Shown piece by piece: positions 1-6,273 of a stretch of 9,898 nt of DNA (positions within the stretch are counted from its first letter, which is position 1; the number at the start of each line of letters is the position of its first letter). The position numbers and the translations under genes were made by a program. The stretch covers positions 1 to 9,898 of the forward strand of contig CAYYRI010000016.1 in NCBI GenBank assembly GCA_964474185.1, read 5' to 3'. The stretch comes from CAYYRI01 sp964474185. GTDB lineage: Bacteria; Patescibacteriota; Minisyncoccia; Minisyncoccales; RBG-13-42-11. Below the pieces are notes generated by a model. That model searched no databases. It worked only from the letters and a program-made list of their open reading frames with translations, and was not told the origin of the DNA.

Positions 1-1688
1 ACTCTTTTGGTAATTAATTTATTTAATTCTTCTTTTACCCGAGCCGTAGCGAAGGGTGAAGAAGAGAATTTATTCTCTTCGCCTTCCTTTTTAATTCCAA
101 TCATTAAAACCGGATAGGGAAGAGGAGATTTTTCCAAGCTGGGAATAGGTTTTTTCGTTTTAATTACGATTTCCAGAGACCTAATTAGCCTTCTGCGGTT
201 GTTTTTATCTATTGTTTTTGCTCTTTTTTGGTCGAGTTTCCTTAATTTTTTGAAAAGTTCTTTAGTCGTAATCAATTCCAGTTTTTTTCTTAATTTCCAG
301 TCAGGTTTGACTTCGGGGATTATTATCCCGTCTATTACGGCCTGAATGTAAAATCCGGTTCCGCCGCAAATAATCGGGATTTTTTTCTTATCAAAAATTT
401 TATTTATTGCTTCAGTCGCCAATTTTCCGTATTGGACGACGGTAAATCTTTTTTTCGGCGAAGCTACGTCCAAAAGATAATGGGGGATACCTTTCATTTC
501 TTTTTCGGTTATTTTACCCGTCCCGATATCCATGCCTCTGTAAATCTGCCTCGAATCGGCCGATATTACTTCGCCTCCGAATTTACCGGCAAGTCTAACG
601 GCCAATACTGATTTTCCCGATGCCGTAGGCCCTAAAACAACGATTAATTTCCTTTTTTTGATTTCTTTTCTTTCTTTCAATTTCTTCAGGATAATCCGAT
701 TTAAGATATTCCACCTTTTTTCTTTTTCTTGCTTGGGAACGTCGTCTTTGATTCTGGCGGCCGCAGTTCCCGGGCGGGGGGAAAATCTGGCGATATAAGC
801 CATATCAAAATCAAGTTCTTTAAAAAGTTTCAGCGTATTTTCAAATTGGGATTTGGTTTCACCCGGAAAGCCCACTATCACATCGGTCGATAAAACAATA
901 TCCGGCATTTTTTTTCTGATCTTTTCAACCAGATTTCTATACTGTTCTACGGTATAGGGCCTGTTCATCGCTTTCAGTATTTTATTATCGCCTGACTGAA
1001 AGGGCAGATTAAGATAATGGGCAATCTTTTCCGAATTGGCCATGGTTTCGATTAATTCATCGGAGAAATTTTTAGGGTGGGGAGAAATAAATTTTATCTT
1101 AAAATCGCCGGGGACGTCAGAAACCCGTTTTAAAAGTTTTGCGAAATTAATGGAAGAATCGTCCGGGGAAGCATAATCATTCACGTTTTGGCCCAAAAGC
1201 CAGATTTCTTTTATATTATTTTTAGCCGCTTTTTTTACTTCTTTCAGGATTTTTTCATGACTGCGGCAAACCAACCTTCCTCTTGTGAAAGGGACAACGC
1301 AATATGTGCAGGAATTATTGCAGCCGTTGGATACGGGAATATAGGCCAAAAGTTGACTCTCGTATTTAGGGGAACAATTCGAGTATTTCTCTTTACCCGT
1401 GATCAAATCAAATTTTTCAATAAGCTTTTTTCTGTCGGATTTTACGATGCAGCCGGTCAGAATAGTTTTTAGTCCGGGTTTTTTATCTTTCAGTTTTTTT
1501 AATTTGGGAGCAAGAGTATAAATTCTGTCGACTGCCGATTGCCTGACGGAACACATATTCACCATGATTAAATCAGCCTCTTTTTCGTTTGAGGCGGGTT
1601 TGTAGCCTTTCCTTTCCAGATCCGCCGCAATTCTCTCAGAATCCGCCTTATTCATCTGGCATCCGTAGGTAATAATGAAGTATTTCAT
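1..1688 (-). CDS. miaB-miaA: Fused tRNA-A37 methylthiotransferase / dimethylallyltransferase (MiaB-MiaA), 3' end outside window
   Basis: A single frame runs from ATG at 1688 to the window edge with no stop (562 residues visible). Residues 1-~340 are MiaB: an N-terminal UPF0004 domain with TYGCQMN and cluster cysteines C10, C46 and C80, then a radical-SAM core with GCNNSCTYC (C123, C127, C130), LLGQNVN, LPFQSGD, DVIVGFPGET and FSPRPGT. From about residue 347 it is MiaA: P-loop GPTASGKS (353-360), SADSRQIYRGMDIGTGK (D378 matches the family's catalytic Asp), GGTGFYIQAVIDG and NNRRRLIRSLEI. I translated the junction codon by codon (about 640-780) and found no stop or frameshift. MiaA adds dimethylallyl to A37 of UNN-reading tRNAs and MiaB then methylthiolates it, so the fusion would carry out consecutive steps. 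The MiaB TRAM domain is absent. About 90 MiaA residues should lie beyond the edge. Upstream there is only a weak GGTAG as ribosome site. The domain calls are secure; the single-polypeptide behaviour is inferred. Confidence 0.93.
   Translation of the reverse strand, partial: MKYFIITYGCQMNKADSERIAADLERKGYKPASNEKEADLIMVNMCSVRQSAVDRIYTLAPKLKKLKDKKPGLKTILTGCIVKSDRKKLIEKFDLITGKEKYSNCSPKYESQLLAYIPVSNGCNNSCTYCVVPFTRGRLVCRSHEKILKEVKKAAKNNIKEIWLLGQNVNDYASPDDSSINFAKLLKRVSDVPGDFKIKFISPHPKNFSDELIETMANSEKIAHYLNLPFQSGDNKILKAMNRPYTVEQYRNLVEKIRKKMPDIVLSTDVIVGFPGETKSQFENTLKLFKELDFDMAYIARFSPRPGTAAARIKDDVPKQEKEKRWNILNRIILKKLKERKEIKKRKLIVVLGPTASGKSVLAVRLAGKFGGEVISADSRQIYRGMDIGTGKITEKEMKGIPHYLLDVASPKKRFTVVQYGKLATEAINKIFDKKKIPIICGGTGFYIQAVIDGIIIPEVKPDWKLRKKLELITTKELFKKLRKLDQKRAKTIDKNNRRRLIRSLEIVIKTKKPIPSLEKSPLPYPVLMIGIKKEGEENKFSSSPFATARVKEELNKLITKR
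33..83 (-). repeat. Palindromic element inserted in frame in the MiaA coding part (copy 2)
   Basis: The stretch encodes about 17 residues (536-552, GEENKFSSSPFATARVK) between IGIKKE and ELNKLITKR. Removing them restores a normal MiaA join of the form IGL..REeL..RI..RV, so an insertion is likely. Its core at 61-80 is a 9-bp inverted repeat, GAAGAGAAT and ATTCTCTTC, with a 2-nt loop. GAAGG (51-55) and CCTTC (82-86) can pair outside it. The 51-83 part matches the intergenic sequence 1718-1750 at about 27 of 34 aligned columns. The behaviour resembles Rickettsia palindromic elements. The sequence match is seen directly; mobility is inferred, and the exact limits are ambiguous by a few codons. Confidence 0.6.
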
Positions 1689-1717
1689 CTTCTACCAAAT
1701 TTTTATGAAATAAAAAT

Positions 1718-1750
1718 GAAGGTGAAAAAGAGAATCAAATTCTCTTTGAC
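1718..1750 (-). terminator. Palindromic element copy 1; possible intrinsic terminator or leader hairpin before miaB-miaA
   Basis: A perfect 9-bp stem (AAAGAGAAT at 1727-1735 and ATTCTCTTT at 1739-1747, loop CAA) is followed on the minus strand by a run of five T (1729-1725). That is the layout of a weak, AT-rich Rho-independent terminator. It ends 30 nt upstream of the miaB ATG, so it could stop read-through from the upstream genes or act as a leader hairpin. The same sequence family recurs inside miaA at 51-83, so it may be a repeat that only incidentally looks like a terminator. Confidence 0.5.
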
Positions 1751-1762
1751 ATATCTTAAAAT

Positions 1763-1838
1763 AGAAAAGCGGCTTCTTCAAGCAGCTGAGTCACGACGAA
1801 AGCTTGAAAAGAACGAATGTTCTTTGAGCCGCTTTTCT
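1763..1838 (-). ncRNA. Branched (three-way junction) inverted-repeat structure in the intergenic gap
   Basis: A perfect 12-bp outer helix is formed by AGAAAAGCGGCT (1763-1774) and AGCCGCTTTTCT (1827-1838). It encloses two hairpins. The first is TTCAAGC (1777-1783) with GCTTGAA (1802-1808), 18-nt loop. The second is AAAGAAC (1808-1814) with GTTCTTT (1819-1825), loop GAAT on the plus strand. The element begins about 15 nt after the stop of the Kazal gene. On the minus strand it is followed by ATTTT, so a branched terminator for the upstream transcript is the simplest reading. A small structured RNA or a short mobile element with terminal inverted repeats is also possible; no target duplication is evident. 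I do not recognise it as a known riboswitch or tRNA. Confidence 0.55.
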
Positions 1839-1853
1839 CCAGCTTTTTATTTT

Positions 1854-2861
1854 TTACGGTTGGATCAATGGAGTTACCGAAATAGTCTTACACTCGCCCT
1901 CAACGCATTTGGCCTGCATTCCTGCACACTTTGCGGTTGTAGTTGCAGTTGCGGTTGTATTAACTGCGGATTCGCATTTTGGCTGAGGACAATCGGCATC
2001 AGTCTGGCATTCTTTTTCTTCCTGGCATTTTTCCTCATAATCAACGTCTATGCCCGCCAGTTTTGCAAAACATTCATTGCTGTAAGTCTTCCCGTCTTTA
2101 CCGCAAACGGGATCCCACAAAGTAATACAAGTTCCCGTTGCAGATTTTCCGGTATTTTTTTGCTGGACTTTTTCCATAATTCTGTCTCTGATTTTTATAA
2201 TCGTTTCTTTCGTTGAAGTGCTTACTTTTTCCAATGTTGAGCTGCCTACCTTTTCCAAACCTTGTTCCAGTCTTTCTTGGATTTTTTCTTTATTGTCTTC
2301 AAGTTTGTTCATTATTTCGCCGAATCTCTCAAGGTGCTGTTCTCTGGCTTCCTGTATTTTTTCAAAAGTGGTGGTTGACACCTGGGTTTCCAGCTTTTGA
2401 AGAATCTGCTGGTGAAGAGTCTGTTGTTGGACTAACTTATCCAAGAAACTGCCAACCTGGGTATTCTCTTCGGCTTTTTCTTTTATTTTGTCAACAGCCG
2501 CTTTAACTTCTTCTATGCCTTTTTGATAATTTTCAATCCCTTTTTCAATAATTTTCTGGTTTTTCTTCGCCTCTACTAATTTTTTCAATTCAATCAGTTT
2601 TTCACTGGCGAATTTCTCTTTGAGTTTGGCTTTCGCCACCGGATTCAAGGTGAAAAGATTTTGAATTTGGCGGCCCAAATTCTTCAAAAAGTAAAATGGA
2701 CTGTCGGGTAGAATATTAGGAGTCCCTACCCCCAAATCTTCCGCCGTTATATTTTCGTCTGTCGTTGAAGTTGCGGTTGAAGTGCCTTCCTGAGCCAAAA
2801 CAATTCCGGCTCCGAAAATTAAAGATACGGCTGTCAGGGTTATTAAAATCTTATTTTGCAT
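1854..2861 (-). CDS. Secreted DUF5667-like protein with C-terminal Kazal-type domain and cysteine-rich tail
   Basis: This is a 335-residue exported protein. Residues 1-23 form a signal peptide (MQNK, hydrophobic core, cleavage near VLA/Q). After a Ser/Thr-rich spacer, residues ~49-160 resemble DUF5667 (ILPDSPFYFLKNLGRQIQ, then helices rich in Lys and Glu). Residues ~160-235 are long charged helices, probably coiled coil. Residues 245-279 form a Kazal-like domain with PVCGKDGKTYSNEC and C245, C253, C264 and C279, the reduced-cysteine form seen in many bacterial Kazal domains. The 56-residue tail has seven or so further cysteines split by an Asn/Thr/Ala-rich linker. Kazal domains are classically serine-protease inhibitors, but inhibition here is only a possibility. 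It lies 44 nt after the membrane gene. No Shine-Dalgarno is close to the ATG; a GATAAT hexamer in the gap could be a -10 element but has no good -35 partner. Confidence 0.85.
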   Translation of the reverse strand: MQNKILITLTAVSLIFGAGIVLAQEGTSTATSTTDENITAEDLGVGTPNILPDSPFYFLKNLGRQIQNLFTLNPVAKAKLKEKFASEKLIELKKLVEAKKNQKIIEKGIENYQKGIEEVKAAVDKIKEKAEENTQVGSFLDKLVQQQTLHQQILQKLETQVSTTTFEKIQEAREQHLERFGEIMNKLEDNKEKIQERLEQGLEKVGSSTLEKVSTSTKETIIKIRDRIMEKVQQKNTGKSATGTCITLWDPVCGKDGKTYSNECFAKLAGIDVDYEEKCQEEKECQTDADCPQPKCESAVNTTATATTTAKCAGMQAKCVEGECKTISVTPLIQP

Positions 2862-2905
2862 AAATCAGATCAAGTATTGGTTTTTATTATCTCGACCTTT
2901 AATAA

Positions 2906-4513
2906 TTAATGGATTTCTTCTTTTTTCTCTTTCAAGAAATATCTCCACTGTTCAAGAAATTCAACGAAGATAGTAAACGGCATGTCAATCAAAGCGTTAA
3001 AGAAAGCGGTTATGGCGTTATATTTCTTCCATTTATTGGACAGCCAGCGTCCCAATCCCACAAGAGGCATAAAAAAGATGTCGAAAAGAAATTCGAAAAA
3101 TCCCGTCTTTTTTTCTTCAACCGTAAGTTCTTCCGCTCTGTTCTTGACGGCTAATCCCGCAAAGGCGATTAAGGCCACAAACATGATGTTTATAATAACT
3201 GATGTCGGCGGGAAGCCGGCCAGTTCAAAAATCCAGACTATGGCTCCCAAAGAAATGCCGGCTCCTATAAGATAAATAATGCCGATAAAGAGTTTTATCA
3301 GAAAGCCTCTTTTTTTAGGAACTTTTATTTCATAAATATCGACTTTTTCTCTCTGATAAACAACTTTCATGGTTTCCATTATAACCACGTCCAAATTGTT
3401 CTTGGACGGCAGTTTAATCGTTATCATTAAAAGAAACATTAAAAACGTCGGTCCTAAAATATCCACAAGAATCGTAACCGGGGTGAATTTCCCGGTAATA
3501 AGCCTGGCCAGAGGAATTTCCAAAACCAAAAAGGAGAAAACGTTGGTGGAAAAAATGGAAAGAGTGGAATAAAAGGCCGCTCTGTAGAGGCGTTTTTTTA
3601 GAGTAAGCAGTCTTTTATGATAAGCTCTTTTGGTCAGCTCTTCCAGAATTTCTGGTTTGGATATTTTTTCCGTGATTTCCGCCGGGCTTTCTTCGGCCAG
3701 TATGTCTCCCAAAAGCAAATAAGGGGTATCGTATCTTTCGCAGATTCTGTAAAATTTATCGGTTAGAGGGTGATTTAAGTCTTTCTCAAGGCTGTCCCAA
3801 ATTGAATAGATATTATCGGCCATTTCTTGAAGCTGGTCTGCGGGGAGACTGGACCATTGAGCATAGCGCCTTTTTAAAAGATGATAACTTATTATCGGCG
3901 AATCCAGTTTGAAAAGAGCTCTTTGGATGGCGATGTAAATTTGGGTGTTTTTTTCTTCTTTGTTCATTCCCCCTATTACCAAAACCCCCTGTTTCATTTT
4001 TATCTGATTTTTCATCAAATCCATCATGTATTCCATCAGGGCCCTTTCTTTGCGGGGCGGGTCTAAAATTTCTTCTACTTCACAGGCGGCGATTCCCAAA
4101 ATCCAGTTAGTAAGCTGAAGTTTTTGCTTCTCTTTCGGCGGACGGGGGCTTTTTTCAAGAATAAAAATATATTTATCGATTACTTTTCTGACGTCTTCGA
4201 TTTTTGATTCTGGTATTTTGTCATTCGGAAAATGGCCTCCCCGGATTAATTCTGAAACCAAAGGATCCGCAATGGCTGCGGCATCTTTTGTCAAAACCAG
4301 TCTTCGTTTTAACATCCTGCTGATGGCCGCTCTTCTCATCAAATGTTCCTCTCTCCAATCGACGACCTCCCTTATTTTTTCATAAAAAGCGGCAACCTTC
4401 GAAGCCACTTCATCGACATGAATGGTGGATATACTTTCTCTCTGCTGCAGCGATTGGTGCCATGCTTGATACTGTTGAATGAGTTTTTGGGTGGATTGTG
4501 ATAATTCGGGCAT
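2906..4513 (-). CDS. Conserved-looking membrane protein of unknown function
   Basis: I do not recognise the family of this 535-residue protein. Residues 1-~310 lack a signal peptide and are helical and highly charged, with RRAAISRMLKRR (60-71), ADPLVSELIRGGHFP (82-96) and a potentially amphipathic stretch near 131-150. They probably form a cytosolic domain. The C-terminal part has hydrophobic segments at about 313-338, 345-367, 403-430 and 436-457, plus two weaker ones at about 471-490 and 500-520. That suggests four clear membrane spans with one or two re-entrant or amphipathic helices. The stretch at 370-402 (KNNLDVVIMETMKVVYQ onward) sits between spans. The ATG is 5 nt after the thrS stop and has no visible Shine-Dalgarno, so translation may depend on ribosomes finishing thrS. 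No enzymatic motif, ATPase loop or metal-binding cluster is visible. The gene is secure; the role is unknown. Confidence 0.85.
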   Translation of the reverse strand: MPELSQSTQKLIQQYQAWHQSLQQRESISTIHVDEVASKVAAFYEKIREVVDWREEHLMRRAAISRMLKRRLVLTKDAAAIADPLVSELIRGGHFPNDKIPESKIEDVRKVIDKYIFILEKSPRPPKEKQKLQLTNWILGIAACEVEEILDPPRKERALMEYMMDLMKNQIKMKQGVLVIGGMNKEEKNTQIYIAIQRALFKLDSPIISYHLLKRRYAQWSSLPADQLQEMADNIYSIWDSLEKDLNHPLTDKFYRICERYDTPYLLLGDILAEESPAEITEKISKPEILEELTKRAYHKRLLTLKKRLYRAAFYSTLSIFSTNVFSFLVLEIPLARLITGKFTPVTILVDILGPTFLMFLLMITIKLPSKNNLDVVIMETMKVVYQREKVDIYEIKVPKKRGFLIKLFIGIIYLIGAGISLGAIVWIFELAGFPPTSVIINIMFVALIAFAGLAVKNRAEELTVEEKKTGFFEFLFDIFFMPLVGLGRWLSNKWKKYNAITAFFNALIDMPFTIFVEFLEQWRYFLKEKKEEIH

Positions 4514-4518
4514 ATTTT

Positions 4519-6273
4519 TTAACGGTTAAATTTCTCTAAAAATTTATTTAATTTCATCATTCCGATATCGCCCTTTCCCCGTTCGCGGACTCTGACCGAA
4601 TCCGCTTTTATTTCGTTGTCGCCTACAACCAGGAGATAGGGGATTTTTTGTATTTCTCCTTCCCGTATTTTTTTTGAGACGGTTTCATTTTCGTTTTTTA
4701 ATTCGACCCGCAATTTGCCTTCATTCTTTCCCCCTAAAGTTTTTGAAATCCGATTGGCGTAATCGACGTGCCTGTCGCCTATGGGTATTACCCAAACCTG
4801 AACGGGAGAAAGCCACAGAGGGAGATTGCCGCCGTAATATTCCAGCAATACGCCGATGAATCTTTCCAAAGCCCCCAATAAAGCGCGATGAATCATTATG
4901 GGTCTTTCTTTTTTGCCTTTCTGATTGATAAAATCCATGTTAAATCTTTGGGGCAGGTTAAAATCAACCTGGATTGTCGTGCATTGCCATTCTCTGCCGA
5001 TAGCATCTTTTATTTTAATATCGATTTTCGGACCGTAAAAGGCGCCTCCGCCTTTGTCGGTTTCGTATTCCAATTTTAATTTTTCCAGCGTATATTTGAG
5101 AGAATTTTCGGCTTTTTCCCAGATTTTCGGCGTGCCCACGTATTTTTCCGGCCGGGTTGAAAGGTAAATTTTAAATTCCTTGAAGCCGAAATCTTTCAAT
5201 ATTTTTTTGGTTAATTTGAGGATGGATAAGAGCTCCGGGGAAAGCTGGTCCGGCGTGCAAAAAATATGGGCATCGTCTTGGGTGAAACCCCTTACCCTGA
5301 TTAAACCGTGCAGTGTTCCCGATTTCTCATATCTGTAAACCGTTCCCATTTCCGTATAGCGGATCGGAAGACTCTTATAGCTTCTGATTTTTGTTTTGTA
5401 AATGGCTATGTGGAAAGGACAGTTCATCGGTTTTATCTGGTAGTCGTCTTTTTCCTCTTCTCCTATTTCTCCCATGCGCATGGGAGGAAGCATATTCTCT
5501 TTGTAAAAATCGGTATGGCCCGAAATCCTCCAAAGATTCAATTTGGCAATATGGGGAGTATCAACCAATTGGTAGCCGTTTTTCAAATATTCGTCTAACG
5601 CGTAATCCATGATGATCTTTTTTAAGATTGCGCCTTTGGGGTGCCACAAAACGAGGCCGGGTCCTATATTCTCATCGATGTGGAATAAATCCATTTTTTG
5701 CCCCAAAAGCCGGTGGTCTCTTTTTTCCGCTTCGGCTTCTCTCAAAAAATAATCGTCAAGCTCTTTTTTCGTTTCGAAGGCAATGCCGTATATCCTCGTC
5801 AGCATTTTGTTCTTTTCAGATCCTCTCCAGTAAGCTCCCGCAATCTTTGTTAATTTAAAAGAGTTAATAATTTCTTTCGCTTGCCCTGAATGTAATTGAA
5901 GGGTGGATTTGATATGCGGGCCCTTGCAAAGATCCAGAAACTTTCCGCTTTCATATATAGTTACGTTTTTCCCCGGTAGCTCTTCGATCAGCTCCAATTT
6001 ATAGGGCTGGTCTTTGAATAATTTTCGGGCTTCTTTTTTCGAAACGGCCGTCTTTTTGAAAATAATGTTTTGTCTTATGATTTCCCGCATCTTTTTTTCA
6101 ATTTTAGGCAATTCCTCGGGAGCCAGTGCGGCGGAAAATCCAAAATCGTAGTAAAAACCGTTTTCAATCGCAGGGCCTATGCCAAATTTGGTGCTAGGAT
6201 ATAATTCTTGCACCGCATAAGCCATAATATGAGAAAGCGAATGGCGAGTTGTTTCAATGGAAGTTGTTTTCAT
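4519..6273 (-). CDS. thrS: Threonyl-tRNA synthetase lacking the N-terminal TGS domain
   Basis: It charges tRNA-Thr with threonine in the cytosol. At 584 residues it is shorter than E. coli ThrS (642) because it begins directly in the editing domain. The editing site is H11-x3-H15 with C116-x3-H120 (FLDLCKGPH), followed by YWRGSEKNKMLTRIYG (148-163). The class II core follows: KNGYQLVDTP (motif 1 region, 231-240), RYTEMGTVYRYE (motif 2, 305-316) and RALLGALERF (motif 3, 463-472). The predicted zinc ligands are C285 (MNCPFH), H336 (DDAHIF) and H462 (MIHRALL). The anticodon-binding domain spans ~488-584. The ATG overlaps the dnaE stop as ATGA and no strong Shine-Dalgarno precedes it. An N-terminal TGS domain further upstream would have to lie inside dnaE in another frame, so its absence looks real. 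All catalytic, editing and zinc residues I can place are intact. Confidence 0.97.
   Translation of the reverse strand: MKTTSIETTRHSLSHIMAYAVQELYPSTKFGIGPAIENGFYYDFGFSAALAPEELPKIEKKMREIIRQNIIFKKTAVSKKEARKLFKDQPYKLELIEELPGKNVTIYESGKFLDLCKGPHIKSTLQLHSGQAKEIINSFKLTKIAGAYWRGSEKNKMLTRIYGIAFETKKELDDYFLREAEAEKRDHRLLGQKMDLFHIDENIGPGLVLWHPKGAILKKIIMDYALDEYLKNGYQLVDTPHIAKLNLWRISGHTDFYKENMLPPMRMGEIGEEEKDDYQIKPMNCPFHIAIYKTKIRSYKSLPIRYTEMGTVYRYEKSGTLHGLIRVRGFTQDDAHIFCTPDQLSPELLSILKLTKKILKDFGFKEFKIYLSTRPEKYVGTPKIWEKAENSLKYTLEKLKLEYETDKGGGAFYGPKIDIKIKDAIGREWQCTTIQVDFNLPQRFNMDFINQKGKKERPIMIHRALLGALERFIGVLLEYYGGNLPLWLSPVQVWVIPIGDRHVDYANRISKTLGGKNEGKLRVELKNENETVSKKIREGEIQKIPYLLVVGDNEIKADSVRVRERGKGDIGMMKLNKFLEKFNR
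6270..6273 (-). promoter_or_regulatory. ATGA stop-start overlap between dnaE and thrS
   Basis: The thrS ATG (6273-6271) and the dnaE TGA (6272-6270) share bases. This 4-base arrangement usually means termination-reinitiation coupling, and it fits the lack of a clear thrS ribosome site. It also shows that UGA acts as a stop in this genome. Confidence 0.85.

Noticed and set aside
600..790. Separate miaB and miaA genes with a stop or frameshift between them
   Set aside because: Codon-by-codon reading from 782 to 639 shows no stop, and the MiaA P-loop is in the same frame as the MiaB ATG (1688 minus 641 is a multiple of 3).
1763..1838. A tRNA gene in the 76-nt folded element
   Set aside because: Only two hairpins sit inside the outer helix. 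There is no T-loop GTTCRA sequence, no D-arm pattern and no 7-base anticodon loop.
1900..1980. GTTGCGGTTGTAG-like short tandem repeats as a regulatory or CRISPR-like array
   Set aside because: They are the reverse strand of the Asn/Thr/Ala linker codons in the Kazal protein tail, with no regular spacers.
1716..2216. 166-residue plus-strand open frame
   Set aside because: It overlaps the Kazal gene on the other strand, and its Cys/Phe-rich sequence is an antisense shadow of Thr/Ala-rich and Lys/Glu-rich codons, with no domain.
2862..2905. Promoter in the gap before the Kazal gene (GATAAT as -10)
   Set aside because: No acceptable -35 hexamer lies at the right distance, and such hexamers are common in AT-rich DNA, so it is too weak to list as a feature.
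6270..6273. Alternative genetic code with UGA read as glycine
   Set aside because: dnaE ends in TGA right at the thrS start and just after the usual OB-fold end of the protein, so UGA behaves as a stop.
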